28,420 nt of DNA from Beroe ovata (GCA_946803715.1 CAMPET010000073.1:271646-300065); one strand, 5' to 3'. Shown: positions 11,134-23,883, numbered from the stretch's first letter. Made by a program: numbers and translations. The notes: generated from the sequence alone by a model not told the origin.

Positions 11134-11484
11134 CACAAAACATCACCTTCTGGTTTCATTACTGTATCCCTAAGATCCCTATTTTGTCAAAAATTGGGAT
11201 CATTTCTGAATCCCCATTAATTAATATGTCTTTGTCCTGAATTCTACTTCTATATGACCAGAATTTTGCTTTTCTTGCTTACTGCCTCAATTATGCCCAA
11301 GTTATCAATTATTGCAATCCCAAAAAACAGTCAAATTATTTGTAACACCCAAATTTGTGGCTGTCAGCATTGAGAAACGGGTTGGTGTACTCTGAGTAGC
11401 TTAATTTACTACTCTATGCATCACCAAAGCTAGAGTTCTGGGCTGTAATATCTTTTGTATCAATGAACTTTTAAAAGAACTTTT
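11134..11484. other. intergenic / 3' flank of the first paralog
   Basis: AT-rich sequence downstream of the first paralog's stop codon. No gene, RNA or clear polyadenylation signal was recognised. Confidence 0.35.
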
Positions 11485-12504
11485 TCAAGCTTGCTCATCA
11501 CTGAGGGCCTTTATTCTCCTCTTCATTCTTGGAACAACCTTTCCAAATGCAGTTAAATATTTATCCTTAACAAAGAAAAGGTTAAACCCTGACCTATAAA
11601 ATGTTACATTTACACTCTTAAGTTCGTTGCTAGAGAAAGTTAGGAATCCTTGACGATTATAAACATCGAAACTGAACCCCGTTTTCTCTCCAATCTCACG
11701 GTAACTTGGTGTACTTGACAACGAATATTTTTTGATGAAATGTTGCACCATAAGCTTTCCTGCAGGCCTATCATTACGAGTGAAATTAGAGAAGGCATTA
11801 TTGGATTTTTTGTTATTGGGCTGCATATGAGAAAACTCCCGATATTTTTCGCTTAATGCCATCCCATGCACAATATCCGAACACTTAACCAGACACCTTT
11901 TTTTCGTAATATCATTGTCCCTAAAGAATTGAACAATACTTCTTTTGACAGGAACCTTATTCAGAATAATCTCGCTGGCTTTATTGAGAAAAAGGTCTTT
12001 GATTGTTGATAAAGCTAATTCAGGGACCTTAACTGATCTGTAGTTCTGCACATAACCTTCCTCATTCAAGAAGGAAATCACAATGTCTTGTGAACAATGC
12101 GTTCCTTCCTTGAACAAAGCTATACTGTTGGCATAATCACGATTTTGTAATACGATTGAATTGGAAGCACCTGCAGCATTTATGAAGTCCTTTCTGGCTT
12201 CATGAGCATCTATCACTGATTCATTATCTAGGCTGTCTAGATAATGAATCAATTCCTCCTCAACGAAATCGGGAGGTTTTGGCAGCTCTCTGAAAGTTGA
12301 AAAGCATAAGGTATTGTATCAATAATTAATAGAATATGGAAAATTTGATAGCTGCTGCTAATACAGCTCAACATTATAGTCATTGTTGTCAATGAATCTG
12401 AGACTGAAAACTAACACTGGAAAGATTGCCTCGGGCTCAAACGCATCTTCCTGGACACTTCCGAGCCAAGTAAGATTTTCCACCTCGACTGCTTTCGTCG
12501 ACAT
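11485..12504 (-). CDS. unknown-family paralog 1 (297 aa)
   Basis: Two exons, 12504-12416 and 12289-11485, join through a GTTAGT donor and a TTTCAG acceptor in phase 2 to give 297 residues from MSTKAVEVEN to SDEQA. I do not recognise the family. The N-terminal third is acidic (FVEEELIHYLDSLDNES), followed by INAAGASN at about residues 65-73. Residues about 155-275 form a basic domain with KCSDIVHGMALSEKYREF, NNAFSNFTRNDRPAG and KTGFSFDVYN, ending in aromatic-rich strands. The next gene upstream has the same layout and about one third identical residues across this domain by eye. No signal peptide or membrane segment is visible. An acidic N terminus with a basic folded C terminus suggests a nuclear or nucleic-acid-binding protein, which is inference. 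Only 287 bp separate it from the neighbour's stop. Confidence 0.75.
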
Positions 12505-12791
12505 CTTGACCTAGCTAAGGCAAAACAAATGATTTCCATGAAATAGTACAGATAACACACCTACAACTAAAATGACTTGCTACTAAAAAGACTATTTCTG
12601 CAGCAATGTGCGTCAAATTGGTTTGGAAAGAAAAAACATGAAATAAGCATAGTAAGAGAATAGTACTAATAGTAATGGGTCTAAACACTTGTAACGAAAT
12701 CTTTAAGTCAGTTTAAAGCTATATTTACTTTTAAAATACAATTACACATTTCATTGTAAGAAAATAATCTGAAGAGGGTCTATTGAATAAT
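12505..12791. other. short intergenic spacer between the paralogs
   Basis: AT-rich 287-bp spacer, the likely promoter of paralog 1 and 3' end of paralog 2. No CACGTG box was seen here, unlike upstream of paralog 2, so the two copies may be regulated differently. Confidence 0.4.
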
Positions 12792-14261
12792 TTAAAAATG
12801 GCGACAAAATCCTTTCAAATTTTTCACTAGATATACCTTAACCCCATCACAATAGAAAAACGACCCGCCAGCTTTAAAGTTTTTCGAAACATAACCTAAG
12901 CCACCCTTTTCATCAAAAATACCAAAAGATTTTCCAGTCTTTTTTTCTATCGCTGTATAACCGTCCCCATTTATTAACCCATGCTTTTTAACAAATTCTT
13001 CATACAATTTCGTGCCTGCCCCAGACTTTCTGTCAGTTCTTTGAAAGTTTGAAAACATATTGTTCAACTTCTTTTTTTCATAAATATTTTGATTCTGTAG
13101 CTCCCTCCATTTTTCGTCCAAGGCCAGGCCACGGATAACGTTTTCACAGGCAGCCAACGATCTTTTGCTCCCCATAATTTTTCCCTGTACCTTTTCAACT
13201 TGCTTTTGATTGAGCGGCAGCTTTTCTATGCTGTTCCAATCTATATCATCAGACAGCTCTACCAGAGAGTCCAGAGTCATGACGACTGGCTTATCATCCC
13301 CTCTGTTGGTCACTGCGTACTTCTGTGTCATGTGTGCCTCTTTGAGGAGCAGGGACAGTGGTGATGGCGCACTGTGGTGCTCCAGTCCGATTTCGGCCAT
13401 CGGAGTAGCAACATCTAGTAGCTCAGTGAAGCTATTTTCTCCAGAATTCATGCTTCCTGTGCTTGAAAAATTGGTGACTCCGGCAGTGTCCGAGCCCTCA
13501 CATACGCCCACTGTATGTGATCCTTGACAGTGAGTATGTGAAGCTTGACAGTCAAAATCAGTGATGAATGGCCTCGTAGTGCTTAGAATGCCTTCAAAAT
13601 CAAAACACTGAGTGTCCTCAATGACCCCATCGAGGGCTTCCTTTAATAATCCTCCATAATTCATGAAATAATCATCTTTCATTTCAAGGTAATTGGTAGC
13701 TCCAGCAGCGTTTTCCTTAAAATCCTTTTCAAAATTAGTTATTGAATTGGTGACTCCTTCAGCAAAAAAGTGAGAGGAAAATTCTCCCTTTTCAGTGACC
13801 CTGGCGTCATTCTGGGCCACATTTCCTCCCTCCAGATCATCTCCGTCTGACAATATCTGGTCGGGGAAATCCCCGAACTCCAGGTCCTTATAAGAAAAGC
13901 AGATTCCATAATCGAAACCTACTCTCAGAGGAGGGTTTAACCCTACTTCGTGCCTGCAGGTATGATAACCTTAGTGTTACCTTCAATTGATAAATTTCCT
14001 CAATGTCTATTTCTCACGCAAATACAAGCATAATATTCATTATAACAAATCTCAGCATACCTATCGTCGTTCCTGGGCTTTTTAACGTGCCAATCCTCTT
14101 CACTTGATTGCGACTCATATCCTGAATCTTGCCTGTGAAAAATGTGCGTTTAAGCTGTTATAGATTACGATGAGTCCTCGTTGAGGACATTATTATTTTC
14201 GAAAATCTTTGCAATAAAAGTTCAAGTAATGAACATACCTGCCCCGTTTAAGAATCTCCAT
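12792..14261 (-). CDS. unknown-family paralog 2 (418 aa) with DSGYES degron-like motif
   Basis: Three exons, 14261-14239, 14132-14061 and 13953-12792, with canonical splice sites and matching phases (all phase 2), give 418 residues. The start is the ATG of MEILKRGR. Residues 10-15 read DSGYES, the form of a beta-TrCP phosphodegron (DSGxxS), followed by acidic residues and a KKPR basic patch. ENAAGATN at about 112-119 matches the NAAGASN motif of paralog 1. A Ser/Thr/Gly/Cys-rich linker follows. The shared domain lies at about residues 293-410: ENVIRGLALDEKWREL, LNNMFSNFQRTDRKSG, VKKHG and KKTGKSFGIFDEKGG. Paralog 2 is longer mainly through the linker. No known enzyme motif, zinc finger or membrane segment is visible. 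Function unknown; a regulated nuclear factor is possible. Confidence 0.78.
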
Positions 14262-14577
14262 AAATGTTCTTAAAATAGTCAATGAGCGTCTGGGCTACAA
14301 ACAAGAATAAGTTAACATTTCCCATCAAATACATAATGAATAAAACCCAATCAATTCAATAAAGAAGTCAATGTTTCACAACAGAAAGCATCGAAGCTCG
14401 TGAAGAACAATAACCACTAATTAGATCCAATCATTTAACAAACTGTCCTGAAGTACGGCTTATTCCACTCTCAAACAAACACAATAAAAGATTAAAAGAA
14501 GCAACCAAACTCAGCACGCAGCACCGAGCAAACAGACTGAAGTATTAACGCTCTTATAGGGGGAGGCAGGCGCAACA

Positions 14578-15281
14578 TTAACAGTCACGTGTTGTGCCAC
14601 TTTAACAGTCACGTGGACCGCACAATGCTTCTATAATCTCATGGAACATTGCGATATGATATATTTGAGAATATAATTGTGCGTAATATGAGCAGTGTGG
14701 ACTAGTTCTATTGGCTACCGGAATCAGGTAATATTTCTATTGGTTCTCCCGCGCACGTGACATCGCTGGGCGTCACGTGGGTCACGTGCAACAATGCGGC
14801 GCACGCACGTGACATCGCAGTTGGCAGAGCGCCAACATAACGCGTTCAATCGTCGCATGAAAGAGAGAGCCGTTCATAATATATACACGGCTCTCTATAA
14901 TATGCACAGCAGACAGCTACACTGCACATTATATACGGAATAGAGGAATATGCAGTGTTCTATATGCACTATACATTCTACTTTACCGAATAGATCATAG
15001 AACAACAAGAGTGAGTAAAGGAACTCATACCTATGACGTTCATACGTTGGGCTGCTGAAGGTTAAATCAAAAAAATTATGAACATTATTCTGTCTTCACT
15101 TCGTGTATCTTTAGTTTATCGAGACTTATTGACTTCCACTTCGAATTGAGAGAAATTTGAGCAGTGTGCTCTAATTCTATTGGCTACCGGAATCAGGTAA
15201 TATTTCTATTGGTCCTTCAGCGCACGTGACTTCGCTGGGCGTCACGTGCAACAATGGCAAACAATGAGGCGCAAGCACGTG
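14578..15281 (-). promoter_or_regulatory. E-box (CACGTG) and CCAAT cluster, probable promoter of paralog 2
   Basis: Nine CACGTG palindromes begin at 14586, 14610, 14754, 14774, 14783, 14806, 15223, 15243 and 15276. Several sit in GTCACGTG or CACGTGAC context, as favoured by bHLH-zip factors of the MITF/TFE, USF and Myc/Max type. The first two lie in an exact 14-bp direct repeat (TTAACAGTCACGTG at 14578 and 14602). Four CCAAT boxes, reading 5'-CCAAT on the minus strand, occur near 14710, 14739, 15179 and 15208. The cluster lies 0.3-1.0 kb upstream of paralog 2's start codon. A GTATGA donor at 15030-15025 could mark a 5' untranslated exon in this block. The regulator is inferred, not shown. Confidence 0.6.
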
Positions 15282-15594
15282 ACATCGCAGCTGGCAGTAA
15301 CGTATTCAATTATCGCAGCGAAGAGAGAGCTGTGTACATATTATAGAATAGAGCAATAATAAAATGAGATATACACTATACACTGCAGTGCTCTATATTG
15401 TGTAATGTATAATATACATTCTACAATACCGGGTAGATCATAGAACAAGAAGAGCGGCCAGTGGGTAACGAAACTCATATCACCAGAGTTATCTTACAAC
15501 CGTCTATCTTATTAAAAACTAACTGAGCTGTTGAACGCAGAACTAAATGTCCTGCCGTCACTTCGGGTATTTTCGTCAAGACTTCCACTTCACA
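14690..15594. repeat. tandem duplication of a regulatory block, two units of about 440-460 bp
   Basis: Unit A (about 14690-15146) and unit B (about 15158-15594) share order and sequence: AGCAGTGTG, TTCTATTGGCTACCGGAATC, the CCAAT/CACGTG core, GACATCGCAG, AAGAGAGAGC, TAGATCATAGAACAA, AACTCATA and GACTTCCACTT. The core is offset by exactly 469-470 bp; the distal end is offset by about 443-449 bp, so small indels have accumulated. The copies are clearly diverged, hence the duplication is not recent. No open reading frame is duplicated with it. Confidence 0.8.
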
Positions 15595-16739
15595 TTTCCG
15601 TGATGACAAGATATGACTGAAGCTAGAATAACAGTGATGTCCCTACATTGTAAGAGCGCATTCGTCCGACTACAACTAGCACTGCACACTTTCCCTCGCG
15701 CATGGATCAGTGTATAGAGGGTGACAGAATCTTGCCAATGCAATCCTAAGTCTTATCTATAGAGGTGTATGGGTATACTGCAAACATAGCAAAATACTGG
15801 ATATCGATTTTCTAATCCAAGGATTAGCACAAGAGTTTAGGGAAGAATCTAAACTGTGAATCATCAGCGGTTACCCTACAGATGTAAGTGCAATATAATA
15901 TCCAGTCAAATTCATACACAAGACATGTGGGATACACGAAACGAAACTGATATCTGTCTCTAAAGACCCATATCAACAACATTTCCTTGTGTTTGAAATA
16001 AGACATATTTCTTGCGTGCTTCTATACTCATCACTCATCAAAATACTAGAAGTAAGCATGGAATAACTCAATAAAATGATTATCTAGTTGTTACTGGCAA
16101 ACAACAGCATTTTCGAGGGCTCGGGCAGTTCGTTACGTCTCAACTAGCAGTTCCAATAATTAGGTGCATTATAATCTGAAAGTACTGCATCGATGCATTG
16201 ACTACCTAATGGGACCTTATATAATGCTAGTATAATGCTTGGCACTCATTTATTAAGCAAGCTATCAATATCATCAAATGGGGATGGCTCATGAATCAAG
16301 AGAAATTGCAGAAAACAGAAACACCAGCATTCAAAAGACATACCCTCTATCTGAGTTTGAGCCGGAATCTGATACCGAACAGTGAACATTCCTGGCTAAA
16401 ATAGTGTGTTGGTTAGAAAAGAGGGTAAATCATGCCAAATTAAGATATGGACATTCATATGAATTCAATTACAATCGAATTGGGAACAAGGTAGGTACTC
16501 AATGAATAAACAATATGTAGATATAAATCTCAATAAATGTCATATAAAATGGAAATGGGAATGGGAAGTCACATAGGTATTATGTTCTGATACAAATTCA
16601 ATGACCACTCACATTTCACAATTACAGTTATCACCCTTTGCCGTTTATCCTCCTCCCCCGAATAGGACTCAATTTACCAAGAGTTGGTTGTTCATTAATG
16701 AAAATCCCTGATTAACGGTAGTTCTATAGTCTGGAAGCA
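15595..16739. other. intergenic between the E-box block and BTAF1, with one weak small ORF
   Basis: Mostly AT-rich with no recognised gene. The only item of note is a 35-codon plus-strand ORF at 16278-16385 with an acidic end (SEFEPESDTEQ), preceded by TATATAATG-like sequence near 16219. It has no recognised homolog and no good start context, so I do not call it as a gene. Confidence 0.35.
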
Positions 16740-16745
16740 TTTATT
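16740..16745 (-). terminator. putative BTAF1 polyadenylation signal AATAAA
   Basis: TTTATT on the plus strand reads AATAAA on the minus strand, about 190 nt downstream of the BTAF1 stop codon. It is the nearest canonical hexamer I saw in the expected direction. Confidence 0.45.
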
Positions 16746-16932
16746 TTTGCACGATGTCACTTCAAGTGTCAGTAGCCCATCCTTGCAACCACTCATCATT
16801 CCTGGGCTGGGAACTTGAGGATAAAGTTGAGAATCTAATAGGACACCGCTATCATCTATGTCTCGATGGAATATAAAGTGTTTGGTCCAATCCAGTAAGC
16901 CAGTTATGACCTACTCATAGTTAGAACCTTTA

Positions 16933-19900
16933 TCAGGAATTAGGTTTCACACTATGAAGAGAGTCAATGAAACTCTGGATGTCATACTCCTTTTCATATT
17001 CCTCATCCTCCCAGAGGTCTCCAAGATCTTCCAGAACTGCTGATAGCCCTGAGATGAAATCAACTGAGCATATATTTCATGAACAATTTTTAAGTATGAC
17101 AGATGTTCCAACAGCGTCTTGAAGACTGAAAAGACTTTGAGAAGTACATAGTTCAATCCACAATGATTGAGTCAGATTATCAGAAGAACATTAGAACATA
17201 GATTAGAACAATAGATTCTTAGAGAAACAGCGGAAAATAGTAGGGGAAGGTTCCCTACAAATAGGACACCAGATGAGGGCGTGGCCTTAATTAATGTATT
17301 GTTCGGTTAATTGGAAAGTTAACAAGAAAGTTAATTATCTCATGAGTCTTATGTTGGGAGAACAAGGCATGATAAGGGTCTCATGAGGGAACTGCTTTGT
17401 GGAAAACCTAGTTGCAATCAATACCTCTTGGAAATGGTGCCACTGATTGAATGATAAAGTTACTTGATAACAAGCAAAGGTCGTATGAAAGTATATTAAT
17501 GACTCCCTACCTACTGACCCCTACTGTAGGGGTCAGCAGGAGGTCAACGATATACTTTCATCATTACCAGGCAGTCATTTTCCCCATTTAATGAAGTTTG
17601 GGAGATAAGTATTACAAAACACAAAAATTAATCAGTGAACCAATATTACTCATAGCATAAAGACTCACACTCACAGACAAACACGCACACACACACATCA
17701 CACACGCGGATAAAAGGAGATAAGCGCCTTGTAGGTTATAGATTAAAAACCAATCAGTGAATGAATAGAGATAATCGTTCTCACCTTTCTTGAACCTGTC
17801 TGATTTCTTATTATCACTCTTTTCATTTTTAGCCTTATCTCCATTAAACATATCCAATAAGCCGGTATTTCCCATTTGTTGTAAAGAGGCGTTTTCCTGT
17901 GAGCAAAGTTAACTCGAATTGGCGTTAAAAAGGATACACTACAATGTGTGTCATAAGCTTCATCTGCATTTCAGGAGACAGAGTATCTAGACATACGGTT
18001 GAAATGACAGTGTTGGCAATGTTCATCTTGAACTTCTGCAAGCCCATTATTCTTTCTTCTAGCGTGTCTTTGGTGATGAGCCTACCGAGGAATTTTGTTA
18101 TGATGTCAAGAGTGAAGCCCCACAATATGTACTGAGAGTCATGTTGTACCAAGGTACTGTAACAACTTCTCAACAAGTGCCAGAACAAACGTGTACAAGT
18201 CACAGAAATACAATACATTTTTACACAGCTGTGTAATACAGAGTGTGTTACAACAATTCCTAGAAGAGGTACCTGTAAACGTTGACCACTCGTTTCTGAC
18301 CGATTCTGTGAGCTCGGTCCATCGCTTGGAGATCCTTGCTTGGATTCCAGTCATGTTCCACAAATATCACCGTATCGGCCCCTGACAAGTGCCCGGTTCA
18401 AGTTGTAATTCTCAGGAAAAAGCCTTGGTCTAGCTAAGCTGTTTTAAAACATGTTCCCCACAAAATCAAACGGTTAAAAAAGTCGTGCCCAAAATATGAC
18501 AGCTGCAATTGACCGCAAACCAGCGGGCAGACTTTTAAACCTTATCAAGTCGTTTACTGGCGGGAAAAGTATTCATCCTATTTGAGGCGGACAACGAATT
18601 CCAGATTTTGAAAGGGAGGAATATGATGGAGTTATATTTCAATTAAATTATGAGTTATCTTAATTGAATTATCATTGGTAATCGAGGAAAGTCTCAGAGA
18701 TAAGAGGAAGAACTCAATCATCATTTTGATGATTGGCAATGAATGTTACTCCTCCCAAATCTAGATCCTGCACACAGAATTAATAAGAATTCCATCAAAT
18801 CATCAGACAGGAAAATGTAAATTTTCATCACTACACGCTGTGTAAATATGCACAGCGCGATAAAATATTCATTTTCCTTGCCATCCGTCCTATATATTAT
18901 AGCAGTTTATCGCAGTTTATTGCACATTTATCTGTACTAGGCACAAAGACACTAACTTACCCAATACACAAAGAGGGCGAGAGAAAAACCTGCGCCAATA
19001 AGAACTTTTCTTGAAAATACACTCAATATTATCCTCAAATTACCAGGTTAATTACCTGTCAAATTGAGACCGAGGCCACCCACAGATGTGGTAAGGAGGA
19101 GCAGGTCGTATGAGGGGTCGGTGTTGAACTTGTTGACCAGGGGAACTCGGTCGACAGCGGGAGTTGACCCTGTGTGTGGACACACGGTGGAGAGAGACGA
19201 TGAACGGATCAGGGGGGTCAGGAGGAATAGACGATATTATTACTATAGAGGGAGCTATAACAGTAGAAAAATTGGAGTCTATTACAGTAGAAAAATTAGA
19301 GTCCTATCACATATAGAGTTTTACACTCAGTTATACACCCAGCTCCAACCACACTGAACGCAGTCCAGTGTGGTCCGAGTGTAAATCAATAAACCACATC
19401 ATGGGAACAGGTGTACAACACGTGGGAGAGACTCATGTTGTACACGTGAGAGAGACGCGTGTTATATAGTGTGGTAGTACACCCACAGTCTAGACAGGTG
19501 AGTAAAATTAACGACATCAATGATCATGTCTCTCAAAATTCAAATATGCCATCCCCAGACCGCCGAGGGCATCTAGTGTGGTACAGTATCTCAACCAGCT
19601 CCTACACTTACCTATGGTTTCATACTGGTGTCAGCTGGTGTCAGCTGGTGTCAAGGAGATGACCCGATGATTAAGATGTAGAACATGACAATTACCAACA
19701 AAACAACATAGAACACCAACATGTGATGCACACACTTCGATAATAACAATTTACTACACGCAACAATGCTCCCTGTGTACCTAATCTTGTGACCACTTGA
19801 AACAATAAGCAATATTCGTGTGACACTGGGGTCCCCCAACGAATAAACATTTCTTATTGTCCACCCGGGGGGGGGGACAATAATAAGTTATACTTATCAT

Positions 19901-22900
19901 AGTGCTGACGTGTTGCGGTATTATTCAATTAAAACGTGGCATACATTAATTATAGTGTGAAACGCGTGACAATCACGTGTTATTGACGTGTCACACACGC
20001 TACATGCGTTACAAACGCGTTACACACTCTCGCGCGCGCGCTTCGCACATCCTTACCGTCGAGTCGGAGATATGACACATTTGGGAGATGCTGTTTGAGG
20101 AGGAAGCGCTCTATGACATCTAACATGCTCCGTAACTGACAGAAAACCAGTGCACGATGTGGCGATACAACCTGGGAACCTGAGAGGGCGAGTGTGAAGT
20201 TACATCACGTGGGATAGCGTTGCAACAACATGGTGTGTTGATATTGGAATTTTTGGACGCTGTCCAGGAAAAATGAGACTTGAGAGTGGCATCCTAAAGT
20301 TACACTGCCACACATCAATAACCCGCTAATATGGGTGAGAAACGGATAATTAACCAGTTCACTGCCAAAATGGCAACTTAAGACAGGAAATTGGGCCAAT
20401 CCAACAGCGAGATACATCTGTAAGAATAACTTTGCGAAGGAGATTTGTAAAATAGGAGAGTCATTGTCCAAAAACATCCAACACAACGGCAGATGATGTA
20501 GAAACAATATAATCAGTGTGAGTTATTGTGAGGTCCACAACTTGCTACATCTATGCCATTGTTCTGGACCAAAATGTGAGCCGTACGCTCACAGCAGAAT
20601 TACATTAACTTTCATAATACCATCAATTGGGGAGAGGAGGGCATACTATACGTGATTTAGGGTTGAATTATTCAGGTAATTAGGAGGATGTAGATAATCG
20701 CGTTCATGAGAGGGAAATTAGGCAGAAGTTGAGGTCCATTNGAAATTGAAGTCGAGATAACTCAGAAGAGTATCGGTGCATATGATACCTAATGAATTGT
20801 CAAATAAGTTTAACTATGAAGTGAAACTACGGTATGAATTGGAGTCCCCTAAAGTGCCATGAATTATTGAAATATGAAATTGAGAACTCATGATCTGAAT
20901 TGGAGTAACAACCAAGTGATAATAATTAGTAGCAGAATTAACTCTATTTCACGGAATTGATAGTGGTATATTGCCGAATTTCTCTCTGATCCCCGGTTTG
21001 TCATATTGTTGTTTTATTGCTTCCAGTCGAGCTGAGACCAATTCTATTCCAACCTTTGAAATAAAATCATAACAAGTCATTCCACTCCGGCTGAAGTTAA
21101 CCAGGCACTACGTAAATCAATGGGCAGAGTCATAATGTATGAGTATCAGTTAGATACAAGTAATGGCTTACTGTCATAGCAAAGTCTACTATAGATCGGC
21201 TTAAGCTTCGATACCTGAGAGTATCCCTTGAACGAGCTTTAAGGAGTTATTGATTAACCAACCTAAATTCCCGGAATGACAAATGGAGCCTGTACTAATT
21301 AACTCGTACAAGTGACAGGTGAGGAAAGAAGAGGTCCTAGCTCGCTGGTACAATAATTCCCCGGGGTATTTTATTGTTTGCATAATACCACGCCGATATT
21401 TCACACATTTCTGCTATATTCAGTCCGAATCAAACGTAAAGGGCCATTGTACCCGCCCGATTCTCTAAACATAATACTTGTAGTGCTATAGTCAGACATT
21501 GCAAAATAGTTGTTCGCTCACTTATCACCATATCACGCAAATCACACACTCTTATAGCAGCCGAGCACACGACTTAGGAAGCACATCATTATGCACACTC
21601 AGTATACGAGCCACTATATATGTCAAACTCTTTATAACCTTGGAAAGTACCAAATCTGATTAGGGCAGTAGTCTATCTCTGTGAGCAAACATAGCTAATT
21701 AAATATCGTTAATAAGCGCTCAGTTAAGCCGTCAGTACATCATTGTATTTAGAGTAGACTTTATCATGGCAATATTTCACTTCGACTGTCATAAAATCAT
21801 TGATTGAGCTATAAATCACAAACGCATATTATAAGTTTGAGGTGGTCAGATAAGTAAACGAATTAAAACTCAGATTAGCTAACTGAGTGTCGAGAACGTC
21901 TGCTCCACAGAACTAAGATGCACAGATGGTAACGGAAAATCTGTAGCAGCGGCTTCCCTGTATCGCTCTGAACAATAACCTGATTGGTACGTACCACTTA
22001 AATAGGAGCACATGGAATTGGCATTATATGGGGAGATGAATGATATGTTATATGAGTACAGACCGAAGATTGATTCCGGCTGATAACAGATACCCGCCAA
22101 GGTAATAATGGTTTTTATACTTTTGGGATACACTGGTGGCGCCGGCGGATGACAAGCACACTCGAAGGGGAGTGATTTACACACTCAAAGGGGAGTGTTG
22201 AATGGAATGGATAAAAGGAAATGTCCCCATGGAAAGATTGAGAAAATGGCGGAAAATGCCAAAGGGGAATCGGCATGAGATTAGGGATCACTTATATGTG
22301 TTAGAATTTTGAGACAGGAATTGATATGAGCGATTCGGGGGATGCCCGGGTGCCCAATGCTGCAGGAAGTCCGATAACCTTCACGTGATTAATGATTATC
22401 AAACCACAATACTTCCACCGAATCGAAAAGGTTACATTATGCTGGCATACCAATTTCATAATCAACATAATTAGGCTTGTCGAGTATCCAAAAATTTTGC
22501 TCATTCATAATTGCGAAATCTGATGAACTCCGGTTGCTTGTTGGGGGGCGGAGCATGTCCAAATCTCCCTTATAGTTAGGATCCCAGACGGCTGTAAAGG
22601 AAAGGGAGGGGGTGTTTCCGACTTGCGCTGCTAGTGATGCAGTCGCCGGCTGCATAGAGTGTGGGAAGCCGGTGCCCCTCTGAGATTCGCCCACTGATGC
22701 ACCGTCGGGCTTGTGTCTCATGCGTGAGACATGCATCGATTGGGGGATATGCTGGGCCTACCATCGGGCAGGCCGGGGCAAATCATGCTAGCAATAATGG
22801 AACAACTCATTCACAACACTACTGACCGACAAATCGACCATTAATTGAAATGATCGCTACACCGCTTCACACTATTATGTTCCAGGAGATTATAAGCCCT

Positions 22901-23850
22901 ATAACTTACATTTACTCTCGAATTTACTGCAGTCGTGTTCGCAATAACATCCTAGACCATATGTGGCTACTCATAATCTCACATCAAGCCTAATCGTAAA
23001 CCAAACAGGTAGGTTGCCATAGCAACACCCAATAGGTTATCTGCACTCGATAACGAAGAGCATGTGATAGATTTCACATCATTATTTTATCAGTAAAGTN
23101 AAAGTGGTGGAACAGGGTAACCAGTCGATAAGGAATGCGATAGCTGTATACGAGGATAATGCCAAGAAGATGAAGGGAGAGGCATGATAGAAGCCAACTG
23201 AGAGCTTTGCATTTCCATCATGATATCAAAATTCTTCATGCCAGCAATAGTTTGAATTGTTTCCAAATGGATTAAAATAGTGGGGTGTGGGCACAGGTCA
23301 ATACTTACCAATGCCGCAATCCGCTAGGATCTGGTTCAGCGCCATGAGTTTACCACTGTATGATATGCTATCAGGTGAATCCAGTTTAGCGTAACTGTCG
23401 TGTGTCTTGGGCAGCATCAGGATAGGGTGGTTACAGATCTGAGGTGAAACACGTGGCGTTGTATAGCGGCGACAATAGATTCACCGTGAAGTGGCGATGT
23501 TCATCGTTACCGGAGCAAAGTTTTAGCTGTTGTTATCATTAACTCAGTTATCTAGTCTAGGTATCTTCTACTTATTACCTCATACTTATTAAATTACAAC
23601 ATTATTAAATTACAACTTTCGTAATCGAGGCGTCCAATGATATCTCACCTTACGGAGGAATTGTAGAGACTGGAACACATGCATCTCAGATTCATTCTTC
23701 AGATCGGCTGTCTCGACTGTCTCCGCGTACTTTTCATACAACTCTTTCTGTGAGCAGCAGAGGATTGTGTGTGTGTGTCAGTGTGTGTGTTTGTGTGTGT
23801 GTATGTGCGTGTGTGTGTGTGTGTGTGTGATTGTATATGTATGTGTGTAC

Positions 23851-23883
<33 letters not shown>

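Noticed and set aside
16278-16385. Small plus-strand ORF of 35 codons with acidic C terminus
   Set aside because: Too short, no recognisable motif and no splice or homology support.
21879-22764. Minus-strand ORFs of 60-100 codons in the large BTAF1 intron
   Set aside because: They do not match the BTAF1 protein, and the gene joins in phase without them.
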